64,000 bases of DNA from Marinobacter persicus (GTDB lineage Bacteria; Pseudomonadota; Gammaproteobacteria; Pseudomonadales; Oleiphilaceae): NCBI RefSeq assembly GCF_900114155.1, contig NZ_FOSC01000010.1, forward strand, positions 1-64,000, read 5' to 3'. Below, in pieces: positions 26,068 to 38,256 of the stretch (position 1 is its first letter; each line of letters begins with the position of its first letter). A model generated the notes under the pieces. The model was given only the letters and a program-made list of their open reading frames with translations, searched no databases and was not told the DNA's origin. A program made the position numbers and the translations under genes.

Positions 26068-26210
26068 CGGTGGCACTCCTCGTTTCTGGCTCTCAGATAG
26101 GCTATCATAGCCGGTCATTTTTACCGGTGCGTGCCGATCGTCACCGCGGGCGGTTGTCTGTGGTTTTCTGTCGCACCTGCTTTCCCGGATTCAAGTTAAG
26201 GAAAGGCTTC

Positions 26211-27065
26211 ATGGAGCATACCTATCGTCTTGTTATTTCCTGCCCGGACAGGGTGGGAATTGTTGCCAAGGTGAGTAACTTCCTGTCCACCTACAATGGC
26301 TGGATTACCGAGGCGAGCCATCACTCAGACACCCAGTCCGGCTGGTTCTTCATGCGGCACGAGATCAAGGCCGAGTCGATCCCGTTCGGGCTGGAGCAGT
26401 TCCGCACGGCCTTCGAACCCATTGCCCGCGAGTTCAACATGAGCTGGCATATTGCCGATTCGGCCCGTCCCAAGCGGGTGATCCTGATGTGCAGCAAGGA
26501 ATCCCATTGCCTGGCGGATCTGCTGTACCGCTGGCACAGCAAGGAGCTGAACGCGGAAATTGTGGCGGTGATTTCCAACCACGATGACCTGCGCCGGATG
26601 GTGGAGTGGCATGACATTCCCTACCACCACATTCCGGTGAGCAAGGAAAACAAGGCCGAAGCCTTCCGTCATGTCGAGGAGCTGTTCGAGCACTACGAAA
26701 CCGACGTGGTGGTGCTGGCCCGCTACATGCAGATCCTGCCCGAGGACCTGTGCGACAAATACGCCGGCAAGGTGATCAACATTCACCACAGCTTCCTGCC
26801 GTCGTTCGCCGGTGCCCGTCCTTACCACCAGGCCTACAGCCGGGGTGTGAAGTTGATCGGCGCCACCTGCCACTATGTGACGCAGGACCTGGACGAAGGG
26901 CCGATCATCGAGCAGGACGTGATCCGCATCAGCCACAGCGACTCCATCGATGACATGGTGCGTCTGGGTAAAGATGTCGAGAAAAACGTGTTGGCGCGCG
27001 GTCTGCGGGCGCACATTGAAGACCGGGTGATTACCTACGAAAACAAAACCGTGGTCTTCGACTGA
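26211..27065 (+). CDS. purU: Formyltetrahydrofolate deformylase PurU
   Basis: A 284-residue enzyme that hydrolyses 10-formyl-THF to formate and THF, balancing one-carbon pools. Residues 1-85 are an ACT domain (YRLVISCPDRVGIVAKVSNFL); the rest is a formyltransferase-fold domain with the catalytic Asn-His-Asp set in INIHHSFLPSFAGARPYHQA and DEGPIIEQDV. The start at 26211 follows AAGGAAAGGC; upstream codons lack similarity. It is monocistronic, before gyrA. Confidence 0.95.
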   Translation: MEHTYRLVISCPDRVGIVAKVSNFLSTYNGWITEASHHSDTQSGWFFMRHEIKAESIPFGLEQFRTAFEPIAREFNMSWHIADSARPKRVILMCSKESHCLADLLYRWHSKELNAEIVAVISNHDDLRRMVEWHDIPYHHIPVSKENKAEAFRHVEELFEHYETDVVVLARYMQILPEDLCDKYAGKVINIHHSFLPSFAGARPYHQAYSRGVKLIGATCHYVTQDLDEGPIIEQDVIRISHSDSIDDMVRLGKDVEKNVLARGLRAHIEDRVITYENKTVVFD

Positions 27066-27189
27066 CAGCTGCTTCGGGGCCCCGCCAGGGGGCCAGCTGT
27101 GGTATGCTTGGCAGCTTGTTGAAGAATAAATCCGGTGCCTTGCGGGGCACACGGTACGACTTCCAGATAACGCAAAGGAACCTTTCTCG

Positions 27190-29760
27190 ATGGGTGAGTT
27201 AGCCAAAGAGATCCTGCCGGTCAATATTGAAGACGAACTGAAACAGTCCTACCTGGATTACGCCATGAGCGTGATCATCGGGCGGGCACTGCCAGACGTG
27301 CGGGATGGCCTCAAGCCGGTGCACCGGCGGGTCTTGTTTGCCATGTCCGAGTTGGGCAATGACTGGAACAAGCCGTACAAGAAATCGGCCCGTGTGGTCG
27401 GTGATGTTATTGGTAAATACCACCCGCACGGCGACTCCGCGGTCTACGACACCATTGTTCGTATGGCCCAGCCGTTCTCTTTGCGTTATCCGCTGGTGGA
27501 TGGCCAGGGTAACTTCGGTTCCATCGACGGCGACAACGCCGCCGCCATGCGTTACACCGAAATCCGCATGGAGAAAATCTCCCATTCGCTGCTGGCGGAT
27601 CTGGACAAGGAAACGGTGGATTACGTCGATAACTACGACGGCACCGAGAAAATTCCGGAAGTGCTGCCCACCCGCGTTCCCAATCTGCTGGTGAATGGCT
27701 CCTCCGGTATTGCCGTGGGCATGGCCACCAACATTCCGCCCCACAACCTGACGGAAGTGATCAACGGCTGCCTGGCATTGATCGACAACCCGGACCTGAC
27801 CATCGATGAGCTGATGGAATACATTCCCGGCCCGGATTTTCCCACACAGGGCATCATCAACGGCCGTGCCGGCATCGTGGAAGCCTATCGCACCGGTCGT
27901 GGCCGCATTTATATCCGTGCCCGCCATGAGATTGAGCAGGACAAGAAAACCGGTCGTGAATCGATCATCATCACCGAGCTGCCGTACCAGCTCAACAAGG
28001 CCCGCCTGATCGAGAAAATCGCCGAGCTGGTGAAAGAAAAGCGCCTTGAAGGCATCACCGAACTGCGCGACGAATCCAACAAGGAAGGTATCCGGGTGGT
28101 GATCGAGCTGCGTCGCGGCGAGAACCCGGAAGTGGTGGTCAACAACCTGTTTGCCCACACCCAGCTGCAGACTGTGTTCGGCATCAACATGGTGGCGCTG
28201 CTTAACGGCGAGCCCAAGACACTGAACCTGAAGGACATGCTGGACGCGTTCCTGCGTCATCGCCGGGAAGTGGTCACCCGCCGGACCATCTACGAGCTGC
28301 GCAAGGCTCGCGAGCGTGGCCACATTCTCGAAGGCCTGACCGTGGCGCTGGCCAACATCGATGAAATCATCGAGCTGATTCGTCAGTCCCCGTCCGCCGC
28401 CGAAGCGAAAGAAAAGCTGATGGACAAGGGCTGGGCACCAGGCGATGTGCTGGCCATGCTGGAGCGCGCCGGCGAAGACGCCTGCCGCCCGGACGACCTG
28501 CCAGAGTACTATGGCCTGCGTGACGGCCTGTACCACCTGTCACCGGAACAGGCCCAGGCCATCCTGGATTTGCGCCTGCACCGCCTGACCGGTCTGGAGA
28601 CCGAAAAGCTCCAGAAGGAATACAAGGAAATTCTCGAGAAAATCGCCGATCTGATGGATATCCTGGGCGACCCGGACCGCCTGCTGCAGGTGATCCGCGA
28701 GGAATTGGAAGCTATCGTCAACGATTACGGCGACGAGCGCCTGACTGAAATCACCAGCTCCCAGCGCGACCTGACCATCGCCGACCTGATTGATGAAGAA
28801 GACCTGGTGGTGACCATTTCCCACAATGGCTACGCCAAGACCCAGGCGGTGGAAGACTACCAGGCCCAGCGCCGTGGTGGCCGGGGCAAGGCTGCCACTT
28901 CGATGAAAGACGAAGACTTCATTGAAAAGCTGCTGGTGGCCAACTCCCACGACACCATCCTGTGCTTCTCCAACCGGGGCAAGGTGTACTGGCTGCGGGT
29001 GTTCGAGATTCCACGGGGCAGCCGTGGCTCCCGGGGCCGGCCGATGGTCAACATCCTGCCGCTGGACGAGGGTGAACGTATTACCACCTTCCTGCCGGTG
29101 AAGGATTACCCGGAAGACCAGTTTGTGCTGATGGCCACCTCCAACGGTGTGGTCAAGAAGACCCCGCTGCCGAACTTCTCCCGTCCGCGCAGCAGCGGCC
29201 TGATCGCCCTGAACCTGGATGAAGGGGACACCCTGATTGGCGCGGCGATTACCGATGGCAATGCCGAGATCATGCTGTTCTCCTCCGCCGGCAAGGCGGT
29301 ACGCTTCGCCGAGGAACAGGTGCGCCCGATGAGCCGGACAGCTCGCGGTGTGCGCGGTATCAAGATGCCGGAAGGCCACCACGTGGTTTCCCTGATCATT
29401 CCTCAGGAAGGTGGCGTGATCCTGACCGCCAGTGAACATGGCTACGGCAAGCGCACCGCCATTGATGAGTTCCCGGCCTACAGTCGTGGCAGTCAGGGCG
29501 TGATTGCCATGCAGTGCTCCGAGCGTAACGGCAACCTGGTGCGGGCGCTGCAGCTGTTCGAGGGTGACCAGATGATGCTGATTTCCGACAAGGGCACGCT
29601 GGTGCGCACCGGCACCGACGAAGTCTCCATTCTCAGCCGGAACACCCAGGGCGTGCGCCTGATCCGCCTGGCCCAGGAAGACGAGCGCCTGGTGGGCGTG
29701 GAGCGGATTGCCGAATCCGATGATGAAGAAGAAGTAGAAGGCGAGGAAAGCGAAGAATGA
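27190..29760 (+). CDS. gyrA: DNA gyrase subunit A
   Basis: An 856-residue type IIA topoisomerase subunit. The catalytic tyrosine is Y122 in [11 protein letters not shown]. The quinolone region GDSAVYD has S83 and D87, the drug-sensitive residues in E. coli numbering. The GyrA box QRRGGRGK follows at about residue 558, then a six-bladed beta-pinwheel and an acidic tail rich in Glu ([13 protein letters not shown]). AAAGGAA precedes the ATG. It leads the conserved run with serC; the ATGA overlap implies translational coupling. Confidence 0.98.
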   Translation: MGELAKEILPVNIEDELKQSYLDYAMSVIIGRALPDVRDGLKPVHRRVLFAMSELGNDWNKPYKKSARVVGDVIGKYHPHGDSAVYDTIVRMAQPFSLRYPLVDGQGNFGSIDGDNAAAMRYTEIRMEKISHSLLADLDKETVDYVDNYDGTEKIPEVLPTRVPNLLVNGSSGIAVGMATNIPPHNLTEVINGCLALIDNPDLTIDELMEYIPGPDFPTQGIINGRAGIVEAYRTGRGRIYIRARHEIEQDKKTGRESIIITELPYQLNKARLIEKIAELVKEKRLEGITELRDESNKEGIRVVIELRRGENPEVVVNNLFAHTQLQTVFGINMVALLNGEPKTLNLKDMLDAFLRHRREVVTRRTIYELRKARERGHILEGLTVALANIDEIIELIRQSPSAAEAKEKLMDKGWAPGDVLAMLERAGEDACRPDDLPEYYGLRDGLYHLSPEQAQAILDLRLHRLTGLETEKLQKEYKEILEKIADLMDILGDPDRLLQVIREELEAIVNDYGDERLTEITSSQRDLTIADLIDEEDLVVTISHNGYAKTQAVEDYQAQRRGGRGKAATSMKDEDFIEKLLVANSHDTILCFSNRGKVYWLRVFEIPRGSRGSRGRPMVNILPLDEGERITTFLPVKDYPEDQFVLMATSNGVVKKTPLPNFSRPRSSGLIALNLDEGDTLIGAAITDGNAEIMLFSSAGKAVRFAEEQVRPMSRTARGVRGIKMPEGHHVVSLIIPQEGGVILTASEHGYGKRTAIDEFPAYSRGSQGVIAMQCSERNGNLVRALQLFEGDQMMLISDKGTLVRTGTDEVSILSRNTQGVRLIRLAQEDERLVGVERIAESDDEEEVEGEESEE

Positions 29761-30839
29761 GCAGGGCGTTTAACTTCTGTGCCGGGCCGGCCACCTTGCC
29801 GGAAGCCGTGCTGAAACAGGCACAGTCCGAGATGCTGGACTGGCGGGGCACCGGCATGTCGGTGATGGAGATGAGTCATCGCAGTGATGAGTTTGTCAAT
29901 ATTGCCGAAACCGCCGAGCAGGACCTGCGCGAGCTGGCCGGCATTTCCGACGACTACGCCGTGCTGTTCATGCAGGGCGGGGCGTCCAGCCAGTTTGCCA
30001 CCATCCCGCTGAACCTGCTGGGCGACAAGACCTCTGCCGACTACGTGAACACCGGCATCTGGTCGAAAAAAGCCATCGCCGAGGCAAAACGCTACGCGGA
30101 TGTGAACGTGGCGGCCAGCTCCGAGGATACCGGCTTCACCACCATCCCGGAGCAGTCCGTCTGGAACACCCGCGCCGATGCCGCCTACCTGCATTACACG
30201 CCGAACGAAACCATTGGCGGTCTGGAGTATGATTTTATTCCGGACAGCGGCGACGTGCCGCTGGTGGCCGATATGTCCTCCACCATGCTGTCGCGCCCGG
30301 TGGACGTTAACAAGTTCGGCCTGATTTACGCCGGCGCCCAGAAAAACATCGGGCCCTCCGGCCTGGTGGTGGTGATCATCCGCAAGGATCTGCTGGGCAA
30401 GGCGCGCCAGCAAACGCCGACCATGATGAACTATCAGGTCATCGCCGATAACGGCTCCATGTACAACACCCCGGCCACCTATTCCTGGTATCTCGCCGGG
30501 CTGGTGTTCAAGTGGCTGAAAGAGCAGGGCGGCGTTCAGGCCATGGGCGAGATCAACGCCCGCAAGGCCCGCAAGCTCTATGACTTTATTGATGGCAACG
30601 ACTTCTACGCCAACCCGATTGATCCGCGCTTCCGCTCCTGGATGAACGTGCCGTTCACCCTGGCCGACGACGCCCTGAACAGCGAGTTCCTGAAAGGTGC
30701 GGACGCCCGTGGCCTGCTGAACCTGAAAGGCCACCGCTCGGTGGGCGGCATGCGGGCCAGCATTTACAACGCCATGCCGGAGGAAGGCGTGGACGCGTTG
30801 ATCGATTACATGGCGGAATTTGCGAAGGAGCGTGGCTGA
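29757..30839 (+). CDS. serC: Phosphoserine aminotransferase SerC
   Basis: A 360-residue PLP enzyme that makes 3-phosphoserine (and 4-phosphohydroxythreonine for pyridoxal synthesis). The start [14 protein letters not shown] and the PLP lysine in [12 protein letters not shown] are typical, as are [14 protein letters not shown] and the C-terminal [16 protein letters not shown]. It overlaps gyrA by four bases and is two bases from pheA, so it belongs to the gyrA-serC-pheA-hisC-tyrA/aroA operon. Confidence 0.97.
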   Translation: MSRAFNFCAGPATLPEAVLKQAQSEMLDWRGTGMSVMEMSHRSDEFVNIAETAEQDLRELAGISDDYAVLFMQGGASSQFATIPLNLLGDKTSADYVNTGIWSKKAIAEAKRYADVNVAASSEDTGFTTIPEQSVWNTRADAAYLHYTPNETIGGLEYDFIPDSGDVPLVADMSSTMLSRPVDVNKFGLIYAGAQKNIGPSGLVVVIIRKDLLGKARQQTPTMMNYQVIADNGSMYNTPATYSWYLAGLVFKWLKEQGGVQAMGEINARKARKLYDFIDGNDFYANPIDPRFRSWMNVPFTLADDALNSEFLKGADARGLLNLKGHRSVGGMRASIYNAMPEEGVDALIDYMAEFAKERG

Positions 30840-30841
30840 TC

Positions 30842-31939
30842 ATGACCGATGAAGCGACCCGCCTGGGGGAACTGCGCAAGGAGATCGACAGTCTGGATCA
30901 GCAGATCATGGCACTGATCAGCAAGCGCGCGGAGTGTGCCCAGGAAGTGGCCCACGTGAAAATGGCGGCCAACCCGGGCGAAGACGTGTTTTTCTACCGC
31001 CCGGAGCGTGAGGCCCAGGTGCTGCGCCGGATCAAGGAGCAGAACCCGGGGCCACTGGCGGACGAGGAAATGGCCCGGCTGTTCCGGGAGATCATGTCTG
31101 CCTGCCTGGCGCTGGAGAAACCGATGCACATCGCATTTCTGGGGCCGATTGGCACCTTTACCCAGGCGGCTGCGCTCAAGCACTTTGGTCATTCGGTTGT
31201 GAGCGTGCCCTTGCCGGCCATTGATGCGGTGTTCCGGGAAGTGGAATCTGGTGCCGCTCATTATGGCGTGGTACCGGTGGAGAACTCCACCGAGGGCATG
31301 ATCAACCACACCCTGGACATGTTCATGTCCTCGCCCCTGAAGATCTGTGGTGAGGTCCAGCTTCGCATTCATCATCACCTGCTGGTGAACCCGGCCCACG
31401 AAGGCCAGGAAATCACCCGCATCTATTCCCACCAGCAGTCGTTTGCCCAGTGCCGCAAGTGGCTGGATGCCAACCGTTACGGGGTTGAGCGCATTACCGT
31501 TTCCAGCAACGCCGAAGCGGCCCGGCGCGCGGCGGAAGAGCCGGGCACGGCCGCCATTGCCGGTGACATGGCGGCGGAGTTGTATGGTCTGGAAAAGCTG
31601 GCCAACAGTATCGAGGACCGGCCGGACAACACCACGCGCTTTTTGATCATCGGCCGCGAGGAAGTGCCGGCCAGCGGTCACGACAAATCCTCCATCCTGG
31701 TGTCCATGCGCAACAAGCCCGGTGCGCTCTACCAGTTGCTTGAGCCGTTCCACAAGCACAACATCAGTTTGACCCGCATCGAAACCCGACCCTCGCCCAG
31801 CGGCACCTGGGCTTACGTGTTCTACATTGATTTCGAGGGTCACATGGAGGACGACACCGTACACCGGGTGCTGTCCGAGATTGACGACGAGGCCGTTGAG
31901 CTGAAGCGCCTGGGGTCTTACCCGATAGGCGTACTTTGA
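30842..31939 (+). CDS. pheA: P-protein: chorismate mutase / prephenate dehydratase
   Basis: A 365-residue bifunctional enzyme of phenylalanine synthesis. Residues 1-90 are an AroQ chorismate mutase (LGELRKEIDSLDQQIMALIS); about 97-270 are the dehydratase with DNTTRFLIIG, whose TRF motif is catalytic; about 280-360 are an ACT domain with GALYQLLEPFHKHNISLTR and IETRP, the site of feedback inhibition by phenylalanine. It follows serC by two bases. Confidence 0.97.
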   Translation: MTDEATRLGELRKEIDSLDQQIMALISKRAECAQEVAHVKMAANPGEDVFFYRPEREAQVLRRIKEQNPGPLADEEMARLFREIMSACLALEKPMHIAFLGPIGTFTQAAALKHFGHSVVSVPLPAIDAVFREVESGAAHYGVVPVENSTEGMINHTLDMFMSSPLKICGEVQLRIHHHLLVNPAHEGQEITRIYSHQQSFAQCRKWLDANRYGVERITVSSNAEAARRAAEEPGTAAIAGDMAAELYGLEKLANSIEDRPDNTTRFLIIGREEVPASGHDKSSILVSMRNKPGALYQLLEPFHKHNISLTRIETRPSPSGTWAYVFYIDFEGHMEDDTVHRVLSEIDDEAVELKRLGSYPIGVL

Positions 31940-31972
31940 GCCCGAGAGAATCGAACCCGAAGGAGTCTTGTT

Positions 31973-33097
31973 ATGGCAGTGGATTACCAGAGTCTCGCAG
32001 TGAAAGGTGTTCAGGCTCTGTCTCCGTATCAGCCGGGCAAGCCGATTGACGAACTGGCCCGTGAGCTTGGGCTGGACCCGGCGGAAATCATCAAGCTGGC
32101 CAGCAACGAGAATCCGTTGGGCCCGAGTGAGAAGGCCCTGGCGGCTGCCAAGAAGGCGTTGGAGTCCATTTGCCTGTACCCGGACGGTAACGGTTTCGAC
32201 CTGAAACAGGCGTTGGCCAAACGTTTCGGTGTTGGCATGGACCAGCTGACGCTGGGTAATGGTTCCAACGACGTGCTGGAAGTGATTGCCCGCTGTTTCG
32301 CCGATGCGAACAGCGAAATCATCTACTCTCAATATGCGTTTGCCGTGTATCCGCTGGCCACGCTGGCCATTGGCGCCAAAGGCGTGGAAGTGCCGGCGAA
32401 AGACTGGGGCCACGATCTGGACGCCATGGCGGAGGCGGTGACCGACCGCACCAAGCTGATTTTCGTGGCCAACCCGAACAATCCCACTGGCACCGTTCAT
32501 ACCGCCGATGCCATCGAAGCGTTTCTGGACAGGATCCCGGAGCGGGTTCTGGTGGTACTTGACGAAGCCTACTGTGAATACCTGACGGGTGATGAATACC
32601 CGGATGGCATCAAACTGCTTGAGCGTTACCCGAACCTGATTACCTGCCGTACTTTTTCCAAGGCCTGGGGGCTGGCGGGGCTGCGGGTAGGTTACGCCGT
32701 CAGTTCGCCGGCCATTGCCGATATTCTCAACCGGGTACGCCAGCCGTTCAACGTCGACTCTCCGGCGTTGGCCGCCGCCACGGCCGTGCTGGAGGATGAG
32801 GACTATCTGCGGCGTTCCCGTGAGGTGAACGCGGCGGGGCTGAAGCAACTGTGTGATGGCTTCGATAACATGGGGTTGTCTTACATCCCCTCCGCCGGCA
32901 ACTTCGTGGCGGTGGAAGTGGGGCCTCAGGCCCAAAGCGTGTATCACTCCTTGCTGGAACACGGCGTGATTGTCCGTCCCATTGCCGGTTATGGCATGCC
33001 CGAGCATTTACGGGTTTCGGTTGGGCTGGCCAAAGAAAACGAACACTTCCTCGACGTTCTGGCCGAAGCGCTCAGCTCCGGTGGAGAGGAGGGCTGA
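31973..33097 (+). CDS. hisC: Histidinol-phosphate aminotransferase
   Basis: A 374-residue class I/II aminotransferase. The PLP lysine is in TFSKAWGLAGLRVGY, with the aspartate in VVLDEAYCEY and the NPNNPTG motif. In this operon, as in Pseudomonas, the hisC2 type probably also serves phenylalanine and tyrosine transamination. AGGAGTC precedes the ATG. The stop is followed immediately by the tyrA/aroA GTG. Confidence 0.93.
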   Translation: MAVDYQSLAVKGVQALSPYQPGKPIDELARELGLDPAEIIKLASNENPLGPSEKALAAAKKALESICLYPDGNGFDLKQALAKRFGVGMDQLTLGNGSNDVLEVIARCFADANSEIIYSQYAFAVYPLATLAIGAKGVEVPAKDWGHDLDAMAEAVTDRTKLIFVANPNNPTGTVHTADAIEAFLDRIPERVLVVLDEAYCEYLTGDEYPDGIKLLERYPNLITCRTFSKAWGLAGLRVGYAVSSPAIADILNRVRQPFNVDSPALAAATAVLEDEDYLRRSREVNAAGLKQLCDGFDNMGLSYIPSAGNFVAVEVGPQAQSVYHSLLEHGVIVRPIAGYGMPEHLRVSVGLAKENEHFLDVLAEALSSGGEEG

Positions 33098-33098
33098 G

Positions 33099-35330
33099 GT
33101 GGCGCAAGGGGAGCCCTTGTTTGCCCGTGTTGCCATCATCGGGCTTGGCCTGATCGGCGGCTCTATGGCGGCGGCGATTCGCCAGAACCGTCTGGCCGGA
33201 GAGGTGGTCGGTTACGACCAGCGGGCGGATGAATTGGCGGTGGGCGTTGCCAATGGCGTTATTGATGCCGCCGCGCCCTCGCTGGAGCAGGCCGTTACCG
33301 GGAGTGACCTGGTGGTTCTCGCGGTGCCGGTGCGGGCCATGCGTACGGTGTTGGCCGAGATCAGGCCCTACCTGGACGCCAAGGCCGTGTTGACCGATGT
33401 TGGCAGCACCAAGACCAGTTTTGTCCAGGATGTCGAAGCGGTTTTCGGCGAGCTGTCTCCCCATGTGATTCCGGGGCACCCCATCGCCGGCTCGGAGAAA
33501 AGTGGTGTGGCTGCCGCCAACCCCGAACTGTTCGTCAACCACAAGGTGATCCTCACTCCGGCGGACAACGCAGACGGAAGGGATGTTGAGCGCCTGAAGG
33601 GCCTTTGGGAAGGTTGTGGTGCCACGGTTCTGACCATGTCGGTGGCCTATCACGACGAGGTGCTGGCCGCCACCAGCCATTTGCCGCACCTGATCGCCTT
33701 CTCGCTGGTGGACACGCTGGCCGGCGAAGACGAGAACATGGATATCTTCCGTTATGCCGCCGGTGGCTTCCGGGACTTTACCCGCATTGCCGCCAGCGAC
33801 CCGGTGATGTGGCACGATATTTTTCTGTCAAACCGGGAGGCCGTTCTCCGGGTGATTGACCACTTTACCAAGGATCTTGACCAACTCCGCAGTGCCATTG
33901 CCGAGGGCGATGGCGCGACTTTGCTGCGGGTTTTCAGTCGCGCCAAGGCGGCGCGGGAACACTTTTCGAAAATGCTTTCAGGGCAGGCGTACGTGACTAA
34001 CAACAGCAACAAGCAGGTGACTTTCCATCTTCAACCCGGCGGTTCGGTGCGCGGGGATATCCGTGTACCGGGTGACAAGTCCATGTCCCACCGTTCGATC
34101 ATGCTCGGTGCCCTGGCGGAGGGTATCACCGAGGTTAAAGGTTTTCTGGAAGGGGAAGACAGCCTGGCCACCCTGCAGGCGTTCCGGGATATGGGCGTCA
34201 CCATCGAGGGCCCGGAGAACGGCTTTGTTCGCATTCACGGTGTTGGCATGCATGGTTTGCAGGCTCCGCGCGGTCCGCTGTATCTGGGTAATTCCGGCAC
34301 CGCTATGCGCCTGTTCACCGGCCTGCTGGCGGCCCAGCCGTTTGATTCGGAACTCACCGGCGACACCAGCCTGTCCAAGCGCCCGATGGGCCGTGTGGCC
34401 GATCCGCTGCGGGCCATGGGCGCCGTAATCGATACCGCCGAGGGCGGGCGCCCACCGCTGAAAATTCGCGGTGGTCAGCCGCTGGCCGGCATTCACTACG
34501 AAATGCCGGTAGCCAGTGCCCAGGTTAAATCCTGTTTGCTGCTGGCCGGGCTGTACGCCGATGGTGTTACCTCTGTCACCGAGCCGGCGCCGACCCGTGA
34601 CCACACCGAGCGCATGCTGGAAGGCTTTGGTTACCATGTGCATCGCGACGGTGCCACCGCCAGCGTGACCGGTGGTGGAAAGCTGACCGCCTGCGCCATC
34701 GATGTGCCGGCGGACATTTCCTCGGCGGCATTTTTCCTGGTGGCCGCGAGCATTGCTGAGGGTTCCGACCTTACGTTGCGCCATGTGGGAATGAACCCGA
34801 CCCGTGTCGGGGTGATCAATATCCTGCGCCGGATGGGGGCTGATATTGAGGTGCTGGAAGAGCGTGAGATTGGCGGAGAGCCGGTAGCCGATTTGCGGGT
34901 ACGGTCTGCTCATCTGAAGGGGATTGATATCCCGGAAGACCAGGTGCCGCTGGCCATCGACGAGTTCCCGGTGCTGTTTATCGCTGCGGCCTGTGCCGAG
35001 GGCCGCACCATTCTGCGTGGTGCCGAGGAGTTGCGGGTCAAAGAAAGCGACCGGATCCAGGTGATGGCGGACGGGCTGGCGGCGTTGGGGGTGGAAACCA
35101 CCGTGACACCGGACGGCATTATCATTGATGGCGGCCAGGAAATTGGCGGTGGCACCATTGAAAGCCATGAGGATCACCGTATTTCCATGTCGTTTGCCGT
35201 GGCATCGTTGCGGGCCTCCGGCCCCATCCGGATTAACGACTGTGCCAATGTGGCCACGTCGTTCCCCGGTTTTGTCGAGCTGGCAAAACAGACCGGCATT
35301 CGTATTACCACAGAAGGCAGTGAATCATGA
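33099..35330 (+). CDS. Bifunctional prephenate dehydrogenase / EPSP synthase (TyrA-AroA fusion)
   Basis: A 743-residue fusion. Residues 1-295 are an NAD(P)-dependent prephenate/arogenate dehydrogenase with the Rossmann motif [12 protein letters not shown] and [11 protein letters not shown]; about 300-743 are 3-phosphoshikimate 1-carboxyvinyltransferase with [33 protein letters not shown] and [11 protein letters not shown]. Prephenate dehydrogenase makes the tyrosine precursor and EPSP synthase feeds chorismate. The fusion is known in Pseudomonas and relatives. GTG 33099 is chosen because GAGGAGGG lies just upstream; the frame is open further left inside hisC. It overlaps cmk by four bases. 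Confidence 0.95.
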   Translation: MAQGEPLFARVAIIGLGLIGGSMAAAIRQNRLAGEVVGYDQRADELAVGVANGVIDAAAPSLEQAVTGSDLVVLAVPVRAMRTVLAEIRPYLDAKAVLTDVGSTKTSFVQDVEAVFGELSPHVIPGHPIAGSEKSGVAAANPELFVNHKVILTPADNADGRDVERLKGLWEGCGATVLTMSVAYHDEVLAATSHLPHLIAFSLVDTLAGEDENMDIFRYAAGGFRDFTRIAASDPVMWHDIFLSNREAVLRVIDHFTKDLDQLRSAIAEGDGATLLRVFSRAKAAREHFSKMLSGQAYVTNNSNKQVTFHLQPGGSVRGDIRVPGDKSMSHRSIMLGALAEGITEVKGFLEGEDSLATLQAFRDMGVTIEGPENGFVRIHGVGMHGLQAPRGPLYLGNSGTAMRLFTGLLAAQPFDSELTGDTSLSKRPMGRVADPLRAMGAVIDTAEGGRPPLKIRGGQPLAGIHYEMPVASAQVKSCLLLAGLYADGVTSVTEPAPTRDHTERMLEGFGYHVHRDGATASVTGGGKLTACAIDVPADISSAAFFLVAASIAEGSDLTLRHVGMNPTRVGVINILRRMGADIEVLEEREIGGEPVADLRVRSAHLKGIDIPEDQVPLAIDEFPVLFIAAACAEGRTILRGAEELRVKESDRIQVMADGLAALGVETTVTPDGIIIDGGQEIGGGTIESHEDHRISMSFAVASLRASGPIRINDCANVATSFPGFVELAKQTGIRITTEGSES

Positions 35331-36007
35331 GTGATAGCAAGGCGCCGGTAATTGCCGTTGATGGCCCCGGCGGGGCAGGAAAAGGCACCATTACCCAGAT
35401 GCTGGCCCGTGAGCTTGGCTGGCATCTGCTCGACAGCGGTGCGCTGTACCGGCTGACCGCGCTGGCCGCTACCCGCCAAGGCGTGGCGCTTGATGATGAA
35501 CCGGCACTGGTGCGGGTGGCGGCTGGTCTTGATGTGGCCTTTGAGCCGGGCGAGGCTGGCGAGCCGGTTCGTGTCCTGCTGGACGGCATTGACGTGACCA
35601 CCGAGATCCGCACTGAGAGCTGCGGCAACAATGCCTCGCGGGTGGCGGTTATGCAGCCGGTGCGCGATGCTCTGCTCCAGCGCCAGCGGGATTTCCGGCA
35701 GGCGCCGGGGCTGGTCGCCGATGGCCGCGACATGGGCACCGTGGTGTTTCCCGAAGCTCCGGTGAAAATTTTCCTGACGGCCAGTGCCGAGGAGCGTGCC
35801 CGGCGACGTTTTAACCAGTTGAAGGACGCCGGTGCCGATGTTAGTATGCAGGATCTTTTAGACGAGATCCGGGCGCGTGATGAGCGGGATATGAACCGCG
35901 CAGCCGCCCCTCTCAAGCCTGCGGATGATGCGCAAGTCATTGATTCAACAGGTTTGAGCATAAAAGAGGTGTTTGACAGGTGTATGGCCGCTGCAGGTCA
36001 GGCCTGA
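35327..36007 (+). CDS. cmk: Cytidylate kinase
   Basis: A 226-residue kinase converting (d)CMP to (d)CDP. It has P-loop [10 protein letters not shown] at residues 13-22, LDSGALYR, and the substrate segments [14 protein letters not shown] and [15 protein letters not shown], with LID arginines in [19 protein letters not shown]. Start ATG overlaps the upstream stop. The order cmk-rpsA is widely conserved. Confidence 0.96.
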   Translation: MSDSKAPVIAVDGPGGAGKGTITQMLARELGWHLLDSGALYRLTALAATRQGVALDDEPALVRVAAGLDVAFEPGEAGEPVRVLLDGIDVTTEIRTESCGNNASRVAVMQPVRDALLQRQRDFRQAPGLVADGRDMGTVVFPEAPVKIFLTASAEERARRRFNQLKDAGADVSMQDLLDEIRARDERDMNRAAAPLKPADDAQVIDSTGLSIKEVFDRCMAAAGQA

Positions 36008-36136
36008 CTGCACCTTTTTGTCGTTGAAATGCCGGAACAGCGTTAATTGCCAGCCCGTGGCTGATTCCGGACATCGTTAACAGACCGTGTTGCTGGCGGC
36101 ACGGAGTACACTTGCGTTGATCACATAGGACACATA

Positions 36137-37828
36137 ATGAGCGAGAGCTTTGCGGATCTTTTTGAAGAAAGCCTGAAAGAAATTGACATGCAACCGGGTT
36201 CCATTGTTCAGGGAACCGTAGTTGACGTCGACAACGACTGGGTCACCGTTAACGCCGGACTGAAGTCCGAAGGCGTTATCCCCGCCTCCCAGTTCCTCAA
36301 TGAAAAAGGCGAGTTGGAAGTAGCTGTCGGCGATGTTGTCGATGTGGCTCTCGATGCTGTTGAAGACGGCTTCGGCGCAACCCGTCTGTCCCGCGAGAAG
36401 GCCAAGCGTGCCGAAGCGTGGAAAGTACTGGAGAAGTCCTTCGAGGCTGAAGAAGTTGTTAAGGGCGTGATCAATGGCAAGGTCAAGGGCGGTTTCACTG
36501 TCGACCTGTCTGGCATCCGCGCCTTCCTGCCGGGTTCCCTGGTAGACGTTCGTCCGGTTCGCGACACCGCGCACCTGGAGAACAAAGAGCTGGAATTCAA
36601 GGTTATCAAGCTGGACCAGAAGCGCAACAACGTGGTTGTTTCCCGTCGTGCCGTTCTGGAAGCTGAAAACAGCGAGCAGCGCGAAGCTCTGCTGGAAACC
36701 CTGACCGAAGGTCTGGAAATCAAGGGTATCGTCAAGAACCTGACCGACTACGGCGCGTTCGTGGATCTGGGCGGCGTTGACGGCCTGCTGCACATCACCG
36801 ATATGGCCTGGAAGCGCATCAAGCATCCGAGCGAAATCGTGAACGTTGGTGACGAAATCAACGTGAAAGTGCTGAAGTTTGACCGCGAGCGTAACCGCGT
36901 TTCCCTGGGTCTGAAGCAGCTGGGCGAAGATCCGTGGGTAGATATCAAGGGTCGTTACCCGGAAGGTACCCGTGTTACCGCACGCGTAACCAACCTGACC
37001 GACTACGGCTGCTTTGCCGAGCTGGAAGAGGGTGTTGAAGGTCTGGTACACGTGTCCGAAATGGACTGGACCAACAAGAACATCCATCCGTCCAAGGTTG
37101 TTCAGGTAGGTGACGAAGTTGAAGTGATGATCCTGGACATCGACGAAGAGCGTCGTCGTATCTCCCTGGGTATCAAGCAGTGCATCGCCAACCCGTGGGA
37201 AGAGTTCTCCACGAACTTCAACAAGGGCGACCGCATCACTGGCAAGATCAAGTCCATCACTGACTTCGGTATCTTCATTGGCCTGGACGGCGGCATTGAC
37301 GGTCTGGTTCACCTGTCCGACATCAGCTGGAACGAGACCGGCGAAGAAGCCGTACGTGAGTACAAGAAGGGCGACGAAGTTGAGACCGTTATCCTGTCTG
37401 TTGACCCGGAGCGCGAGCGCATCTCCCTGGGCATCAAGCAGCTGGAAAGCGATCCGTTCGCCGAGTTTGTACAGCTGAACGACAAGGGCTCCATCGTTAA
37501 GGGCACCGTATCTGCAGTTGACGCCAAGAGCGCCACTGTTGCCCTGAACGACGAGGTTGAAGCGGTACTGAAAGCGTCTGAAATCAGCCGTGATCGTGTG
37601 GAAGACGCACGTAACGCACTGAAGGAAGGCGAAGAAGTTGAAGCGAAGATCATCAGCATCGATCGCAAGAACCGCGTTATCAACCTGTCCATCAAGTCGA
37701 AGGACGTTGAAGACGACAAGCAGGCGCTGGATAACGTGCGTGCCAAAGCTGCGGAAACCTCTGGTGCGACCACCATTGGTGACCTGATCAAGGAACAGAT
37801 GCAGCAGCAGAATTCCGATAACGACTAA
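36137..37828 (+). CDS. rpsA: 30S ribosomal protein S1
   Basis: A 563-residue protein with six S1 RNA-binding repeats; the repeated pattern G..V.G.V..I.DFG.FV.L..GI.GLVH.S is visible from about residue 185 on ([20 protein letters not shown], then further copies near 272, 359 and 445). It recruits mRNA to the small ribosomal subunit. Codon use is biased toward GTT, GAA and CGT, unlike neighbouring genes, consistent with high expression. The 129-base gap upstream probably holds its own promoter. A strong terminator follows. Confidence 0.98.
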   Translation: MSESFADLFEESLKEIDMQPGSIVQGTVVDVDNDWVTVNAGLKSEGVIPASQFLNEKGELEVAVGDVVDVALDAVEDGFGATRLSREKAKRAEAWKVLEKSFEAEEVVKGVINGKVKGGFTVDLSGIRAFLPGSLVDVRPVRDTAHLENKELEFKVIKLDQKRNNVVVSRRAVLEAENSEQREALLETLTEGLEIKGIVKNLTDYGAFVDLGGVDGLLHITDMAWKRIKHPSEIVNVGDEINVKVLKFDRERNRVSLGLKQLGEDPWVDIKGRYPEGTRVTARVTNLTDYGCFAELEEGVEGLVHVSEMDWTNKNIHPSKVVQVGDEVEVMILDIDEERRRISLGIKQCIANPWEEFSTNFNKGDRITGKIKSITDFGIFIGLDGGIDGLVHLSDISWNETGEEAVREYKKGDEVETVILSVDPERERISLGIKQLESDPFAEFVQLNDKGSIVKGTVSAVDAKSATVALNDEVEAVLKASEISRDRVEDARNALKEGEEVEAKIISIDRKNRVINLSIKSKDVEDDKQALDNVRAKAAETSGATTIGDLIKEQMQQQNSDND

Positions 37829-37842
37829 AAGTCGACCGGGAT

Positions 37843-37875
37843 CAAAAAACGGGCTCTAAGAGCCCGTTTTTTTTG
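37843..37875 (+). terminator. Intrinsic terminator after rpsA
   Basis: Perfect stem CGGGCTC-TAA-GAGCCCG at 37850-37866 followed by eight T residues and preceded by an A run. It ends rpsA transcription and isolates ihfB. Confidence 0.92.
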
Positions 37876-37956
37876 TGTTTTTTTCTGGTTTGGCTAAACT
37901 AGAGGCAATAGTATCCGGTAAGCGTCACGGAACAATAACGACAGAGGGAAAGCCTC

Positions 37957-38253
37957 ATGACAAAGTCCGAACTGGTTGAACTGATTGCCTCGAAACAGAC
38001 CCAGTTGTCTGTAAAGGATGTCGAGCTCTCGGTTAAGAGCATTATCGAGCATATGTCCCAGTCTCTGGCCGATGGGCAGAGGATTGAAATACGGGGGTTT
38101 GGCAGCTTTTCACTTCATTACCGGGAAGCCCGTGTCGGCCGCAACCCGAAAACCGGCGAGTCCGTGCAACTGCCCGCCAAATATGTGCCGCACTTCAAGC
38201 CCGGCAAGGAGCTGAGGGAGCAGGTTAACGAAAGCATGAAAAAAGGCTTTTGA
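37957..38253 (+). CDS. ihfB: Integration host factor subunit beta
   Basis: A 98-residue DNA-bending protein of the HU/IHF family. It has the conserved arm [20 protein letters not shown] with the intercalating proline, and the C-terminal [10 protein letters not shown]. It pairs with IHF-alpha, encoded elsewhere. GAGGGAAAG lies before the ATG. The order rpsA-ihfB-lapA-lapB is standard in gammaproteobacteria. Confidence 0.97.
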   Translation: MTKSELVELIASKQTQLSVKDVELSVKSIIEHMSQSLADGQRIEIRGFGSFSLHYREARVGRNPKTGESVQLPAKYVPHFKPGKELREQVNESMKKGF

Positions 38254-38256
38254 CGC

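Noticed and set aside
30806..33007. A 733-codon minus-strand open frame over pheA and hisC
   Set aside because: It is antisense to two clear enzymes and rich in His, Gln, Arg and Gly with no domain pattern, the signature of a shadow frame.
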